This document shows, piece after piece, positions 10,788-18,902 of a stretch of DNA of 64,000 nt. Made by a program: the position numbers and the translations under genes. The number at the start of each line of letters is the position of its first letter. The first letter of the stretch is position 1. Origin of the DNA: Prochlorococcus sp. scB243_495D8 (GTDB lineage Bacteria; Cyanobacteriota; Cyanobacteriia; PCC-6307; Cyanobiaceae); assembly GCA_000634195.1 (NCBI GenBank), contig JFLT01000186.1, forward strand, positions 1 through 64,000. Direction: 5' to 3'. Below the pieces are notes generated by a model, which worked only from the letters and a program-made list of their open reading frames with translations, did not search any database and was not told the DNA's origin.

Positions 10788-11261
10788 ATGTTAAGTAAAT
10801 TCATCAATTCTTTTCTAGATAAAAAATCTCCAATGAAAGTCCATGCTCACTGCGATGGTCCTTGTGGTGTTTACGACCCAGCATCTACGAGAGTTGCAGC
10901 TGAAGCAGTTTTATCAATGACAAAAAAACTTATTGCATTAGAAGCTCCTTCTAGCACTGATTCAACTGAGTGGGCTGCATACAGTAATACATTTTCTAGA
11001 TATGTTGCAGTTAAAGAAGAACAAGCAAAAGAAGCAAAGAAAGAGATTCTAATTTTGTGGACAGATTACTTTAAACCAGTTCACTTAGAAACTTATCCAG
11101 ACTTACATGAAACCATTTGGAAGGCGGCCAAATTATGCAGTGCATGCAAAGTTAATATTGACTTAGCCCAAGCTGAAGAACTCATGAGTTATATAGAGAA
11201 AATCCACAATATTTTCTGGGCTTCAAAAGGAAGATCAGACGCCTTTGTAAAAGCTAGTTAA
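10788..11261 (+). CDS. sodN: Nickel superoxide dismutase precursor
   Basis: SodN disproportionates superoxide using nickel, replacing Fe/Mn enzymes in iron-poor marine cyanobacteria. The 157-residue precursor carries the hook motif HCDGPCGVYDP directly after a 20-residue propeptide. Cleavage after Ala20 would expose His21 as the new N-terminus, with Cys22 and Cys26 completing the nickel hook. The rest is the four-helix bundle region with repeated AKEAKKE helices. The maturation protease gene sodX follows at once. Confidence 0.97.
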   Translation: MLSKFINSFLDKKSPMKVHAHCDGPCGVYDPASTRVAAEAVLSMTKKLIALEAPSSTDSTEWAAYSNTFSRYVAVKEEQAKEAKKEILILWTDYFKPVHLETYPDLHETIWKAAKLCSACKVNIDLAQAEELMSYIEKIHNIFWASKGRSDAFVKAS

Positions 11262-11269
11262 TCAGAGTT

Positions 11270-11662
11270 ATTTTCAAAAATTTTTTTGATTTTTTTTTAT
11301 TTTTTTTAGGTTTAAGAAAAACCGCGATTATCAGTGGTGAATCAATGATTCCTTACCTAAAAGAGGGTGATATTGTATTTTTTAAAAAATATAAAAAGAA
11401 TAAATCAATACTTAAAAATAGACAAATAATTATTTTTACCCATCCAATTAAAAATAAAAACCTAATAAAAAGGATAAATTCAGTAAATCATAATAACGTT
11501 CAGGTTATTGGCGACAATATTGAATTTAGCGAAGATAGTAATAAATTTGGATTAATCAATAACGAAAAAATAATTGGGATTGTCACCTCTAAATTAATTA
11601 TTCCTAAATTAAAAAATTTTTTAATTCAAAAAAACAGAAGCACTTTTTTGAATCCAAAATAA
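11270..11662 (+). CDS. sodX: SodX, nickel-SOD maturation protease (signal peptidase I-like); start codon uncertain
   Basis: An S26-family serine protease expected to remove the SodN propeptide. The nucleophile serine sits in SGESMIPYL, the general-base lysine in LIKRI and the last box in VIGDN, the expected order for the family. The first ATG (11345) is the Met of SGESM, so starting there would delete the catalytic serine. The same frame is open upstream to 11258 with a hydrophobic segment (FFDFFLFFLGLRK) but has no ATG, GTG or TTG. The start given here is an in-frame ATT; ATC at 11261 is the alternative. A frameshift in the poly-T run is possible. Confidence 0.75.
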   Translation: MFKNFFDFFLFFLGLRKTAIISGESMIPYLKEGDIVFFKKYKKNKSILKNRQIIIFTHPIKNKNLIKRINSVNHNNVQVIGDNIEFSEDSNKFGLINNEKIIGIVTSKLIIPKLKNFLIQKNRSTFLNPK

Positions 11663-12307
11663 TCCCAAAGAGAAGGAAAGCCCTCCTGCTAAAGCTATTA
11701 ATCTTTTAATAAATTTTTGACTTGCTTTAAAGGTAGTAAAAGATATTAAACAAGTAAAAAGATTCATACTTATGAGTGAACCAATCAAATATGAAATCAA
11801 ATATAAGCAAGCGCTGGATAAAGGTAGTGCTAAAGCAGGAAGAACTGCAAGAAAATGTGAACCTCCAGCTATACCGTGCAGCAAGCCTAAACCGGTCAAA
11901 GCATGTGAGTGCTTATTATTATTTTTTTGTTCCTTAACATGAAAGTGAAAGTGACGGTGGGCAATTCCATTCTCATGCTCATGGGAATGCGAGTGGATAC
12001 TTAATTGAAAAGAATTTTTAATAGCAAATACTCCGACAATTAGAAGTGAAATTCCAACTAGGAATTCGGCAATACTAGAAAATTTGTTTAATGGAGTAAC
12101 ATCCTTAATAAAAATCGCTAGAAAAGCTAACAAGAGGACTCCTGAAGAATGTCCCAAGCCCCATGAGAAACTATTTTTAAGAGCTTTTTGGGGATTATTA
12201 ATCGCTGCTGGCGCCATTGCAATTAGATGATCAGCGCCACTAACTACATGCACAAATCCTGCGACTATACCTGTTAAAATTACAGCCTGCATATATATTC
12301 CGTACAA
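11621..12307 (-). CDS. Putative nickel permease (NicO/UreH-like membrane protein)
   Basis: Probably imports nickel for SodN; this is inferred from the fold and the neighbouring gene. About six hydrophobic segments are visible, with the motif GFVHVVSGADHLIAMAP in the first helix, a GLGHSSG motif, a His-rich cytoplasmic loop (HSHSHEHENGIAHRHFHFH) and GLLHGIAGGSHFLAVLPAL. These His motifs are typical of Ni/Co transporters of the NicO/RcnA/UreH group. The listed start is TTG; the ATG at 12292, five codons in, is at least as likely. Its 3' end overlaps the end of sodX by 42 bp on the opposite strand. Confidence 0.78.
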   Translation of the reverse strand: MYGIYMQAVILTGIVAGFVHVVSGADHLIAMAPAAINNPQKALKNSFSWGLGHSSGVLLLAFLAIFIKDVTPLNKFSSIAEFLVGISLLIVGVFAIKNSFQLSIHSHSHEHENGIAHRHFHFHVKEQKNNNKHSHALTGLGLLHGIAGGSHFLAVLPALALPLSSACLYLISYLIGSLISMNLFTCLISFTTFKASQKFIKRLIALAGGLSFSLGLFWIQKSASVFLN

Positions 12308-12347
12308 CCCTGTTTATTCAATTTTATAGCACGATTTACAGTCAATA

Positions 12348-13235
12348 TTAAATTGAGTTAAATAATTTCTTGAACGATTGTTCAATATCAGTTTCTCTCA
12401 TAAAAGTTTCACCAATTAAAACTCCCATGATTCCAATAGATCTAAGCGATTCTAAATCTTCGGCACAATTAATTCCAGATTCACTTATAGGAATAATATT
12501 TTGTTTTAAAAATATATCTGCATATGTATGCATCAATTCTTTTGATGTTTTTAAATCCGTTTTAAAAGTCTTTAAGTCCCTATTATTTATTCCAATCAAA
12601 TTAAAAGATTTTAACTTTAGAATCCTTTCTAATTCATTAGAGTTATGGACTTCAACAAGAACACTCATCTTTAAATTATCAGCTATTTTCTTTAAATAAG
12701 TTAAATCATCATCACTTAAAATCGCAGCGATTAATAATATTGCATCAGCACCAGATACCCTTGCTTTATAAATCTGATAAGCAGAAATAATAAAATCTTT
12801 GCAGAGTAGAGGGAGATTAGTTGATTTTCTTACAGTTTCGAGTATTTCATAACTACCTTGAAAAAACCTTTTATCTGTAAGTACTGAGATACATGATGCA
12901 CCTAATTCTTCATAACAAATTGCTATGTTTTCAGGGTTAAAATCTTTTCTAATAACTCCTTTACTCGGACTAGCTTTTTTTATTTCAGCGATAACTCCTG
13001 GTTTTATTTTTGACTCCAAGATATTTTTGTAAAAATCTTTGGGAGTAGGAAGTTTTTCAATCTTTTTGATGAGATCTTCTAAAGAGACTATTTTTTTAAA
13101 ATTCTTAATTTCAATATCCTTGTGCCATACAATTTCTTCCAGAATGTTTTTTGCTTGTGCTTCTCTATGAGGTACAGCATATTCTAAATTTTCTACCCTT
13201 ACTGTTGGATTTGGTGGCCTGCGTCTTATCTCCAT
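12348..13235 (-). CDS. trpC: Indole-3-glycerol phosphate synthase
   Basis: Closes the indole ring in tryptophan synthesis by decarboxylating and cyclising CdRP. The 295-residue TIM barrel shows [64 protein letters not shown] and the phosphate-binding [13 protein letters not shown] 30-residue N-terminal extension precedes the barrel, as is usual in cyanobacterial TrpC. It is 12 bp downstream of lpdA on the same strand, a likely operon. Confidence 0.95.
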   Translation of the reverse strand: MEIRRRPPNPTVRVENLEYAVPHREAQAKNILEEIVWHKDIEIKNFKKIVSLEDLIKKIEKLPTPKDFYKNILESKIKPGVIAEIKKASPSKGVIRKDFNPENIAICYEELGASCISVLTDKRFFQGSYEILETVRKSTNLPLLCKDFIISAYQIYKARVSGADAILLIAAILSDDDLTYLKKIADNLKMSVLVEVHNSNELERILKLKSFNLIGINNRDLKTFKTDLKTSKELMHTYADIFLKQNIIPISESGINCAEDLESLRSIGIMGVLIGETFMRETDIEQSFKKLFNSI

Positions 13236-13247
13236 TAATTTTAGATA

Positions 13248-14687
13248 TTATTTTATTTGAGAAGCCGCCTGTTTATATGCGACCTCAACTACTTCACTGA
13301 GAGTAGGATGAGTATGAACTTCTTTAGATAATTCAATTACATCTTGGTTCCTTGAAATAGCGTTCGAAATTTCTTGAATTAAATCAGCTGCATGTAACCC
13401 AAAAATATGAGCACCTAATACTTTCCCATTATCTTTGTTGAAAATCAACTTTAGCAATCCATCACTCTCTAATTCAGCCAATGCTTTTGAATTAGCCTTA
13501 AAGAAACTTTTGACAACTCCCAAAGTAAAATTTTCTTTTATAGATATCTCTTTAGCTTCCACTTCAGAGAGACCAACTGAACTTATCTCTGGGTGAGTAA
13601 AGGTTGCTGCGGGGATACTTTTATAGTCAATTTTGACATTACCACCGCAAATATTATCAACAGCTATAGTGCCCTGCGCTGCAGCTGTATGGGCAAGCAT
13701 TAGTTTACCCGTTACATCTCCAACAGCCCAAATGTTAGGTATTATTTCATCACCATTCTTAACTCTCATTTGATCATCTACAGGAATGAAACCTTTTACT
13801 TTTTCGACACCAACCGACTCAAGATTTAAGTTATTACTATTAGGACTTCTGCCAGTTGCAACTAGTACAGCGTCAACTTCTAAGGTTTCTAAAACTTCCT
13901 TAGATTTTGCATCAGTCAGTTCTATTTTTACAGGGCATCCGGGTGTTATTTTTGTCGCAAAGACATTTGATTTTGTGTCTATATCCCTTGCTTGAATAAG
14001 GTTCTTCTTAGCAATTTTAGTGATGTCTGGATCAAATGTTGGCATAATATTCTCCAAAGCCTCGATCATGGTAACTTCACAACCAAGCGCGGTATAAACA
14101 TCAGCAAATTCTAGACCTATATATCCGCTTCCAATAATGGCTATCCATCTTGGAAGCCACTCAAGCTTAACCGCATCATCGCTGGTAAATACGGTCCTAT
14201 TATCCAAAGTTATTCCACGGGGCACAAAAGGAGAAGAGCCTGTTGCAATAATAATATTCTTACATGTGAAAATTTTATCAATTCCGTTTTTATCTCTTAC
14301 ACCTACTTTTTGATTTCCTTCAATTCTTCCAATGCCCAAAATAATTTCAACTCCACTTCTTTTAAGAGTTTTTGTTAAATTTTCTCTAACATTTAAAACT
14401 AAATTATTTGCATGATCTGCAATTTTTGATCTCTCGAACCTTACTGGTGAAGCATGTATACCAAATTTAGCTAAATGTTCGTAATTAGCTATTTCTCTAA
14501 CTTTTCCACTTGCAGCCAAAAGAGCTTTAGATGGAACACAACCCTTGTTAACACAAGTGCCTCCCATATCAGAAGATTCTACTATTGCGACTTTCAGTCC
14601 CTTGCCAGCAGCATGTTTAGCGGCATCAAAACCTCCATATCCTGCTCCTATCACGATTAAATCAAAATCAAAACTTGAATCAGTCAC
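13248..14687 (-). CDS. lpdA: Dihydrolipoamide dehydrogenase (E3)
   Basis: FAD enzyme that reoxidises lipoamide with NAD+ for the pyruvate dehydrogenase complex, and possibly for glycine cleavage. The 479 residues hold an N-terminal FAD motif (VIGAGYGGFDAAKHAAG), the redox-active disulfide in GGTCVNKGCVPSKALL, an NAD-binding motif (AIIGSGYIGLEFADV), and the C-terminal catalytic HTHPTLSEVVEVAYK. All key residues are present. The start is GTG. It is followed by trpC and preceded by the SpoU-type gene on the same strand. Confidence 0.95.
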   Translation of the reverse strand: MTDSSFDFDLIVIGAGYGGFDAAKHAAGKGLKVAIVESSDMGGTCVNKGCVPSKALLAASGKVREIANYEHLAKFGIHASPVRFERSKIADHANNLVLNVRENLTKTLKRSGVEIILGIGRIEGNQKVGVRDKNGIDKIFTCKNIIIATGSSPFVPRGITLDNRTVFTSDDAVKLEWLPRWIAIIGSGYIGLEFADVYTALGCEVTMIEALENIMPTFDPDITKIAKKNLIQARDIDTKSNVFATKITPGCPVKIELTDAKSKEVLETLEVDAVLVATGRSPNSNNLNLESVGVEKVKGFIPVDDQMRVKNGDEIIPNIWAVGDVTGKLMLAHTAAAQGTIAVDNICGGNVKIDYKSIPAATFTHPEISSVGLSEVEAKEISIKENFTLGVVKSFFKANSKALAELESDGLLKLIFNKDNGKVLGAHIFGLHAADLIQEISNAISRNQDVIELSKEVHTHPTLSEVVEVAYKQAASQIK

Positions 14688-14698
14688 TTTTTATTTAT

Positions 14699-15520
14699 TT
14701 ATTTAGAGGTGTATGCGACTCTTTTTCGTTCTAGTAATAAAGGAACTGCAACACAAGCCACATTCAATGATTCTACAATCTCACTATGCGGAATTGTAAT
14801 TGTTTCATTAAAAGCTTCTTGAATTTTTTTATGAATACCTTGACCTTCATTACCCAAAATTAATGCGGTACGTCTAGACCAATCAACATCCCAGTAAGGT
14901 TTTGAAGGCTTTTTTGAACTCTCATTATGGCTACTAGTAGAGAAAATCTTAAATCCTACATTTGACAATTCATACAAAGACTTAAGTAAAGAATTTAATA
15001 TTTCTTCTTCAATGCCATCAAATCTTAAAAATGGCAGATGAAAAACTGCACCTGAGGATGCTCTTAATACCTTTTGGCCTAATGGGTGCGCACCTCCAGC
15101 TAAAAAAATTGCATTAACACCCGCAGCTAAAGCGGTTCTAAATAGATTACCCATATTCCCAGGATCTTGAATTCTGTCGAGAACAAGAACGAAATCATCT
15201 TTTATATTAAATTGATAATTAGGTATTGCTGAAATCTCTACTAAGGCAGCTATCCCATCTGGATTAATTGTTGAAATCGCAGATGCCAAGACTTCCTCTG
15301 AGACAATATTTATTAATGACTTATCAAATTTTTTGCTTAGATTTTGATTCTTTCTTAGCCATTTTTCGGTAACTAAAATCTTAGAGGGATTTTTTCCAGA
15401 CTTCAGCAATTCTTCAATGAGATGTGTACCCTCTATGCAAAAAAAGTCTTGATCTTTTGGAGATGATCCTCTTTTAAATGATCTAAATCTTTTAACTAGA
15501 TTATTGTTTTTACTAGTTAT
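14699..15520 (-). CDS. SpoU/TrmH-family RNA 2'-O-methyltransferase; no standard start codon
   Basis: Methylates a ribose 2'-OH in rRNA or tRNA using SAM; the target is unknown. The SPOUT knot motifs are clear: VLDRIQDPGNMGNLFRTA, LILGNEGQGI and IPHSEIVESLNVACVAVPLL. The frame upstream of the TTG at 15409 also encodes a family-like N-terminus (VKRFRSFKRGSSPKDQDFF, then CIEGTHLIEELL), which is the substrate-binding domain. From 15559 down to 15412 the frame has no ATG, GTG or TTG. The start given is an ATA (ATA ACT AGT) that could be a mutated ATG. If only the TTG is used, about 37 residues are lost. Confidence 0.8.
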   Translation of the reverse strand: MTSKNNNLVKRFRSFKRGSSPKDQDFFCIEGTHLIEELLKSGKNPSKILVTEKWLRKNQNLSKKFDKSLINIVSEEVLASAISTINPDGIAALVEISAIPNYQFNIKDDFVLVLDRIQDPGNMGNLFRTALAAGVNAIFLAGGAHPLGQKVLRASSGAVFHLPFLRFDGIEEEILNSLLKSLYELSNVGFKIFSTSSHNESSKKPSKPYWDVDWSRRTALILGNEGQGIHKKIQEAFNETITIPHSEIVESLNVACVAVPLLLERKRVAYTSK

Positions 15521-15729
15521 TTTTAAAAAAGTATTTTCTATGAGTATTTGAAAAATTTGTTATCAACTATATTTTAATTACATAAATATTTTGATCAATT
15601 ATTTATTAAATTTTTATTTCCCAAAAAATCAAAAAATACATTTTCACTTTTAATTAATATTCATGACGTTACATAGGGTGGACTTAATATTATTAGTTTG
15701 TCATGATGAATCTAATAAATTAAGTCTTA

Positions 15730-17100
15730 ATGATTTGCGGAAGCAAAACGAAGTCATATCTTAAATCGCAAAATTTAAAGATTCTTGGCCAAGGCAAATT
15801 AAATGGAATAGTTGAAATAAGTGGTGCGAAGAATTCCGCCTTAGTTTTATTAGCTTCATCATTGCTAACTAATGAAAAAATAATTCTTGAAAATGTACCT
15901 TTTCTCACTGACATTGAAAAGATGGGGAAAATCTTAAAGAATTTAGGAGTGAATTTAGTTCGTCAAAAGAACAAACTAGAAATAGATCCAACAACAATTT
16001 CGATTAAAGTACTTCCATATGAACTTGTTAAAGGATTAAGAGCTAGTTTCTTTTGTATAGGTGCACTATTAACTAAATTTGGAGAAGCTCAAGTACCGTT
16101 ACCAGGTGGATGTAATATTGGTTCAAGGCCAATAGACGAGCACATTAATGGATTAATCGCACTTGGAGCAGACATTACTATTGAAGATGGAATTGTAAAG
16201 GCAAAAACAAGGGGGGACAAAAATAGACTTCATGGCACTCATATTAAATTAAATTGTCCAAGTGTAGGTGCGACTGAAACTTTAATAATGGCAGCATCTT
16301 TAGCCAAAGGAAGAACTACTATTGAAAATGCTGCTAGAGAGCCTGAAATTCAGGATTTATGCCAAATGCTTAATAAAATGGGGGCAAAAATTTATGACTC
16401 CGGTAAAGAAACAATTATTATTGATGGCGTCAATAAGCTTGGCGGATGTACCCATAAAGTAATTCCAGACCGAATAGAAGCTGGAACTTTTCTAATAGCT
16501 GCTGCTGCAACTTCCTCTTCAATAACAATTTCTCCAGTAATCCCTCATCATCTTGAAGCTGTCACTAATAAGCTTCAAGAGAGTGGGAGTAAAATTACGA
16601 TTAAAGGTAATTCGATTTCTATCAAGAGTAAAGAGATTAAAGGAGTAGATATTGAAACAGCTCCTTTCCCAGGCTTTCCTACTGATTTGCAGGCACCATT
16701 TACAACTTTAATGACAATCGCAAATGGTGAATCAAAGATAACTGAAACAATTTTCGAAAACAGAATGAATCATATTTATTTACTCAATGAAATGGGCGCC
16801 CGTATAAAACTAAACAAAAATATAGCTCATATTAAAGGTGTTAAAAAAATTAAGGGCATGGATCTAGTTGGATCTGATTTGAGGTCTTCAGCTGCATTAA
16901 TAATTGCTGGGATTATAGCTGAAGGCACTAGTAGGATTTATGGTTTAGAGCATTTGGATAGAGGTTACGAAAATTTTGAATCAAAATTAAAAATTTTGGG
17001 TATAAAAATAACAAGAGAATTTAAAAAGCAAACATTGACAAATAAAGAATTAAAGAACAGTTCTGACCCTGCAGATATTCCTCAGTATAGAGTTGCCTAA
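15730..17100 (+). CDS. murA: UDP-N-acetylglucosamine 1-carboxyvinyltransferase
   Basis: First committed step of peptidoglycan synthesis: transfer of enolpyruvate from PEP to UDP-GlcNAc. The 456-residue protein has the N-terminal KLNGIVEISGAKNSALVLLA, the loop cysteine in LPGGCNIGSRPIDEH near residue 127 (the fosfomycin-target Cys), IEAGTFLIAAA, FPGFPTDLQAP and DLRSSAALIIAGI. It is slightly longer than usual because of a Lys/Asn-rich C-terminal tail. It is divergent from the SpoU gene. Confidence 0.96.
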   Translation: MICGSKTKSYLKSQNLKILGQGKLNGIVEISGAKNSALVLLASSLLTNEKIILENVPFLTDIEKMGKILKNLGVNLVRQKNKLEIDPTTISIKVLPYELVKGLRASFFCIGALLTKFGEAQVPLPGGCNIGSRPIDEHINGLIALGADITIEDGIVKAKTRGDKNRLHGTHIKLNCPSVGATETLIMAASLAKGRTTIENAAREPEIQDLCQMLNKMGAKIYDSGKETIIIDGVNKLGGCTHKVIPDRIEAGTFLIAAAATSSSITISPVIPHHLEAVTNKLQESGSKITIKGNSISIKSKEIKGVDIETAPFPGFPTDLQAPFTTLMTIANGESKITETIFENRMNHIYLLNEMGARIKLNKNIAHIKGVKKIKGMDLVGSDLRSSAALIIAGIIAEGTSRIYGLEHLDRGYENFESKLKILGIKITREFKKQTLTNKELKNSSDPADIPQYRVA

Positions 17101-17131
17101 ATTGCAAAGAGCAGGAGAATTAGTAAATTAT

Positions 17132-17242
17132 TTAAACGTAAGCGATATTGATTAGTGAAATACAACCTAAGAATAATATAAACAAAACTAGAAAGCGATT
17201 AGACCAAATTTTATTTAAACCATTAAATTTGAATTCGTTCAT
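17132..17242 (-). CDS. Candidate 36-residue single-helix membrane microprotein
   Basis: Not recognised. The ATG at 17242 overlaps the TGA of the upstream small ORF in the sequence ATGA, a classic coupling arrangement. The product starts MNEFKFNGLNKIWSNRF, then has a hydrophobic helix of about 17 residues (LVLFILFLGCISLINIA), with a charged N-terminus and a short tail. It resembles the size and layout of small photosynthetic-complex subunits, but I cannot match it to a known one. It lies in the murA/tRNA-Leu spacer. Confidence 0.4.
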   Translation of the reverse strand: MNEFKFNGLNKIWSNRFLVLFILFLGCISLINIAYV

Positions 17243-17346
17243 GCCCAAGTTCCGCTATTAGATCCGAATGTTGTAAGGATAGTTATTGCGATAAAAAGAA
17301 AAGGGACAAACTTAAAGGATAATTTTTTTGCTTGAGTTTTAGACAT
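17239..17346 (-). CDS. Candidate 35-residue membrane microprotein, first of an overlapping pair
   Basis: Not recognised. It starts at ATG 17346 with a basic N-terminus (MSKTQAKKLSFKF), then a hydrophobic stretch (VPFLFIAITILTTF) and a short polar tail ending ...SGTWA. It ends in TGA overlapping the next ORF's ATG. Positive-inside layout and coupling to a second one-helix ORF favour a real gene over chance. No homology was checked. Confidence 0.4.
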   Translation of the reverse strand: MSKTQAKKLSFKFVPFLFIAITILTTFGSNSGTWA

Positions 17347-17593
17347 TTGTTTTTTTTTAAAAATATAACACAATATTACTAATCATGAAGCTATCCCCTT
17401 CAAAAAAAAGACTTTTAAGTCCATCTCATCACAAAAATGTATCATAAATGTTTAAATTTTCTTTTTTCTCCTCATTTCTTGTCAGCAAATGCAATAAATA
17501 ATTCTATGTTTTTATCGAAAAGATTAACTATTAGCAAATGTTGTCTTGAAACTGTTCCTTGACCAAAACAATAGTCAATAAGTTGATTTTTGT
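17347..17593. other. Non-coding spacer before tRNA-Leu
   Basis: AT-rich sequence between the microprotein pair and tRNA-Leu. I see only a 20-codon ATG ORF at 17385, too short to support, and no hairpin with a T-run. The promoter for the microprotein pair (minus strand) must lie here. It also contains an antisense frame through the tRNA that is spurious. Confidence 0.5.
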
Positions 17594-17599
17594 TATAAT
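17594..17599 (+). promoter_or_regulatory. Candidate -10 element for tRNA-Leu / argD
   Basis: A perfect TATAAT preceded by TGT (extended -10-like) sits 29 bp before the mature tRNA 5' end. No matching -35 is seen at 16-18 bp; a TTGACC at 17559 is too far away. It would transcribe the tRNA and, given the 5-bp gap, argD as well. Confidence 0.5.
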
Positions 17600-17628
17600 A
17601 AAAAAGTTCATTATTTTTCAAAAGCCTT

Positions 17629-17710
17629 GGGAGCGTGGTGGAATTGGTAGACGCACCGCACTCAAAATGCGGCACCTTCGGGTATGTCGGTTCAAGTCCG
17701 ACCGCTCCCA
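17629..17710 (+). tRNA. tRNA-Leu (anticodon CAA)
   Basis: A full class II cloverleaf can be folded. The acceptor GGGAGCG pairs with CGCTCCC plus discriminator A. The D arm holds TGGTAGACGC. The anticodon stem CCGCA/TGCGG encloses the loop CTCAAAA (anticodon CAA). A variable arm and the T arm GGTTCAAGTCC follow. CCA is not encoded. The argD start codon is five bases downstream. Confidence 0.95.
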
Positions 17711-17715
17711 CTTTG

Positions 17716-18891
17716 ATGAATACTTATAATCGATTCGATATATCTTTCAAAAGAGGAAAAGGCTGTTGGCTATGGGACAAGACAGGTAAAAAATATCTTG
17801 ATGCAGTTGCTGGTATAGCAACTTGTAGTCTTGGCCATAGCGATAGAGTTTTAAGAAGAAGGCTAACAACTCAACTAAAAAAAATTCAACACATTTCAAA
17901 TCTCTATAACATTGAAGAACAAGAACAATTAAGTAGAACTTTAACGAATATGAGTTGTGCTGAAAAAGTTTTTTTCTGCAACAGTGGCGCAGAAGCGAAT
18001 GAATCAGCTATCAAATTAATAAAGAAATTTGGAAATACTACAAATAAAGATAAAGAGTCAATTATTCTTGCAGCTGAGTCCAGCTTTCATGGAAGAACAT
18101 TGGCAGCCTTGAGTGCGACTGGTCAGCCTAAATATCAAAAAGGTTTCGAGCCAATGCTAGAAGGGTTTAAGTTTTTTGAATTTAACAATTTTGCTTCGGT
18201 AAAAAAATTATTTGAAGAATGTCAAAATAATGATCAAAAAATTTCCGGCGTTTTGATTGAACCAATACAAGGAGAAGGTGGCGTAATTCCTGGAAATAAA
18301 TTATTTTTTAAAAGCCTAAGGGAAATATGCGATAAATATAATTCTCTTCTAATTTTTGATGAAGTCCAAAGTGGGGTAGGTCGAACTGGAAAAATGTGGG
18401 GTTATGAGAATTTAGGAATTGAGCCTGATGGATTTACCCTTGCTAAAGGATTAGGAGGGGGTCATGCAATTGGAGCATTATTGGTAAAACAAAAAGCTAA
18501 CATTTTTTCTCCAGGAGATCATGCAAGTACTTTTGGAGGAAACCCATTCGCCTGTAAGGCTGCATTAACTGTATTAGAAGAAATAAATAGAAGAAATCTT
18601 GTTAATAATGTTTATCAAAGAGGGAAACAATTAAGTGCTGGGTTTGAAGAATTATCAAAAAAATTTCCAAATATTATTAGAGGTAAAAGAGGTTTAGGTT
18701 TAATACAAGGCATTGTCATTAATGATAATTATGCTGATGCAAAAAAAATAACCTTAAAAGCTTTTGATAAAGGATTATTAGTAGTTCCTGCAGGAGGGAA
18801 TGTAGTTAGGATTGTTCCACCTTTAATTATATCTAGAAGAGAAATTAAAATTCTTATAGATAAGCTAAATTCAATTTTTGAAGAGTTATAG
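17716..18891 (+). CDS. argD: Acetylornithine aminotransferase
   Basis: PLP enzyme of arginine synthesis that transaminates N-acetylglutamate semialdehyde. From the ATG at 17716 the product is 391 residues, the usual size. Motifs include NSGAEANESAIKL, the cofactor aspartate in LIFDEVQSGVGRTG and the Schiff-base lysine in FTLAKGLGGG near residue 241. The open frame continues upstream into tRNA-Leu but that extension is an artefact. Only five bases separate the tRNA from the start codon, so no ribosome binding site fits outside the tRNA. folC follows 11 bp downstream. Confidence 0.95.
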   Translation: MNTYNRFDISFKRGKGCWLWDKTGKKYLDAVAGIATCSLGHSDRVLRRRLTTQLKKIQHISNLYNIEEQEQLSRTLTNMSCAEKVFFCNSGAEANESAIKLIKKFGNTTNKDKESIILAAESSFHGRTLAALSATGQPKYQKGFEPMLEGFKFFEFNNFASVKKLFEECQNNDQKISGVLIEPIQGEGGVIPGNKLFFKSLREICDKYNSLLIFDEVQSGVGRTGKMWGYENLGIEPDGFTLAKGLGGGHAIGALLVKQKANIFSPGDHASTFGGNPFACKAALTVLEEINRRNLVNNVYQRGKQLSAGFEELSKKFPNIIRGKRGLGLIQGIVINDNYADAKKITLKAFDKGLLVVPAGGNVVRIVPPLIISRREIKILIDKLNSIFEEL

Positions 18892-18902
18892 CAATTTAAA
18901 TT

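Noticed and set aside
17472-17711. 79-residue minus-strand ORF starting in tRNA-Leu (GAVGLEPTYPK-type)
   Set aside because: This is a well-known false translation of the antisense strand of tRNA-Leu; the rest of the frame is AT-rich spacer with no protein features.
17635-17715. N-terminal extension of argD into tRNA-Leu
   Set aside because: The extension is only a reading of the tRNA gene. The conserved ArgD N-terminus begins at the ATG at 17716.
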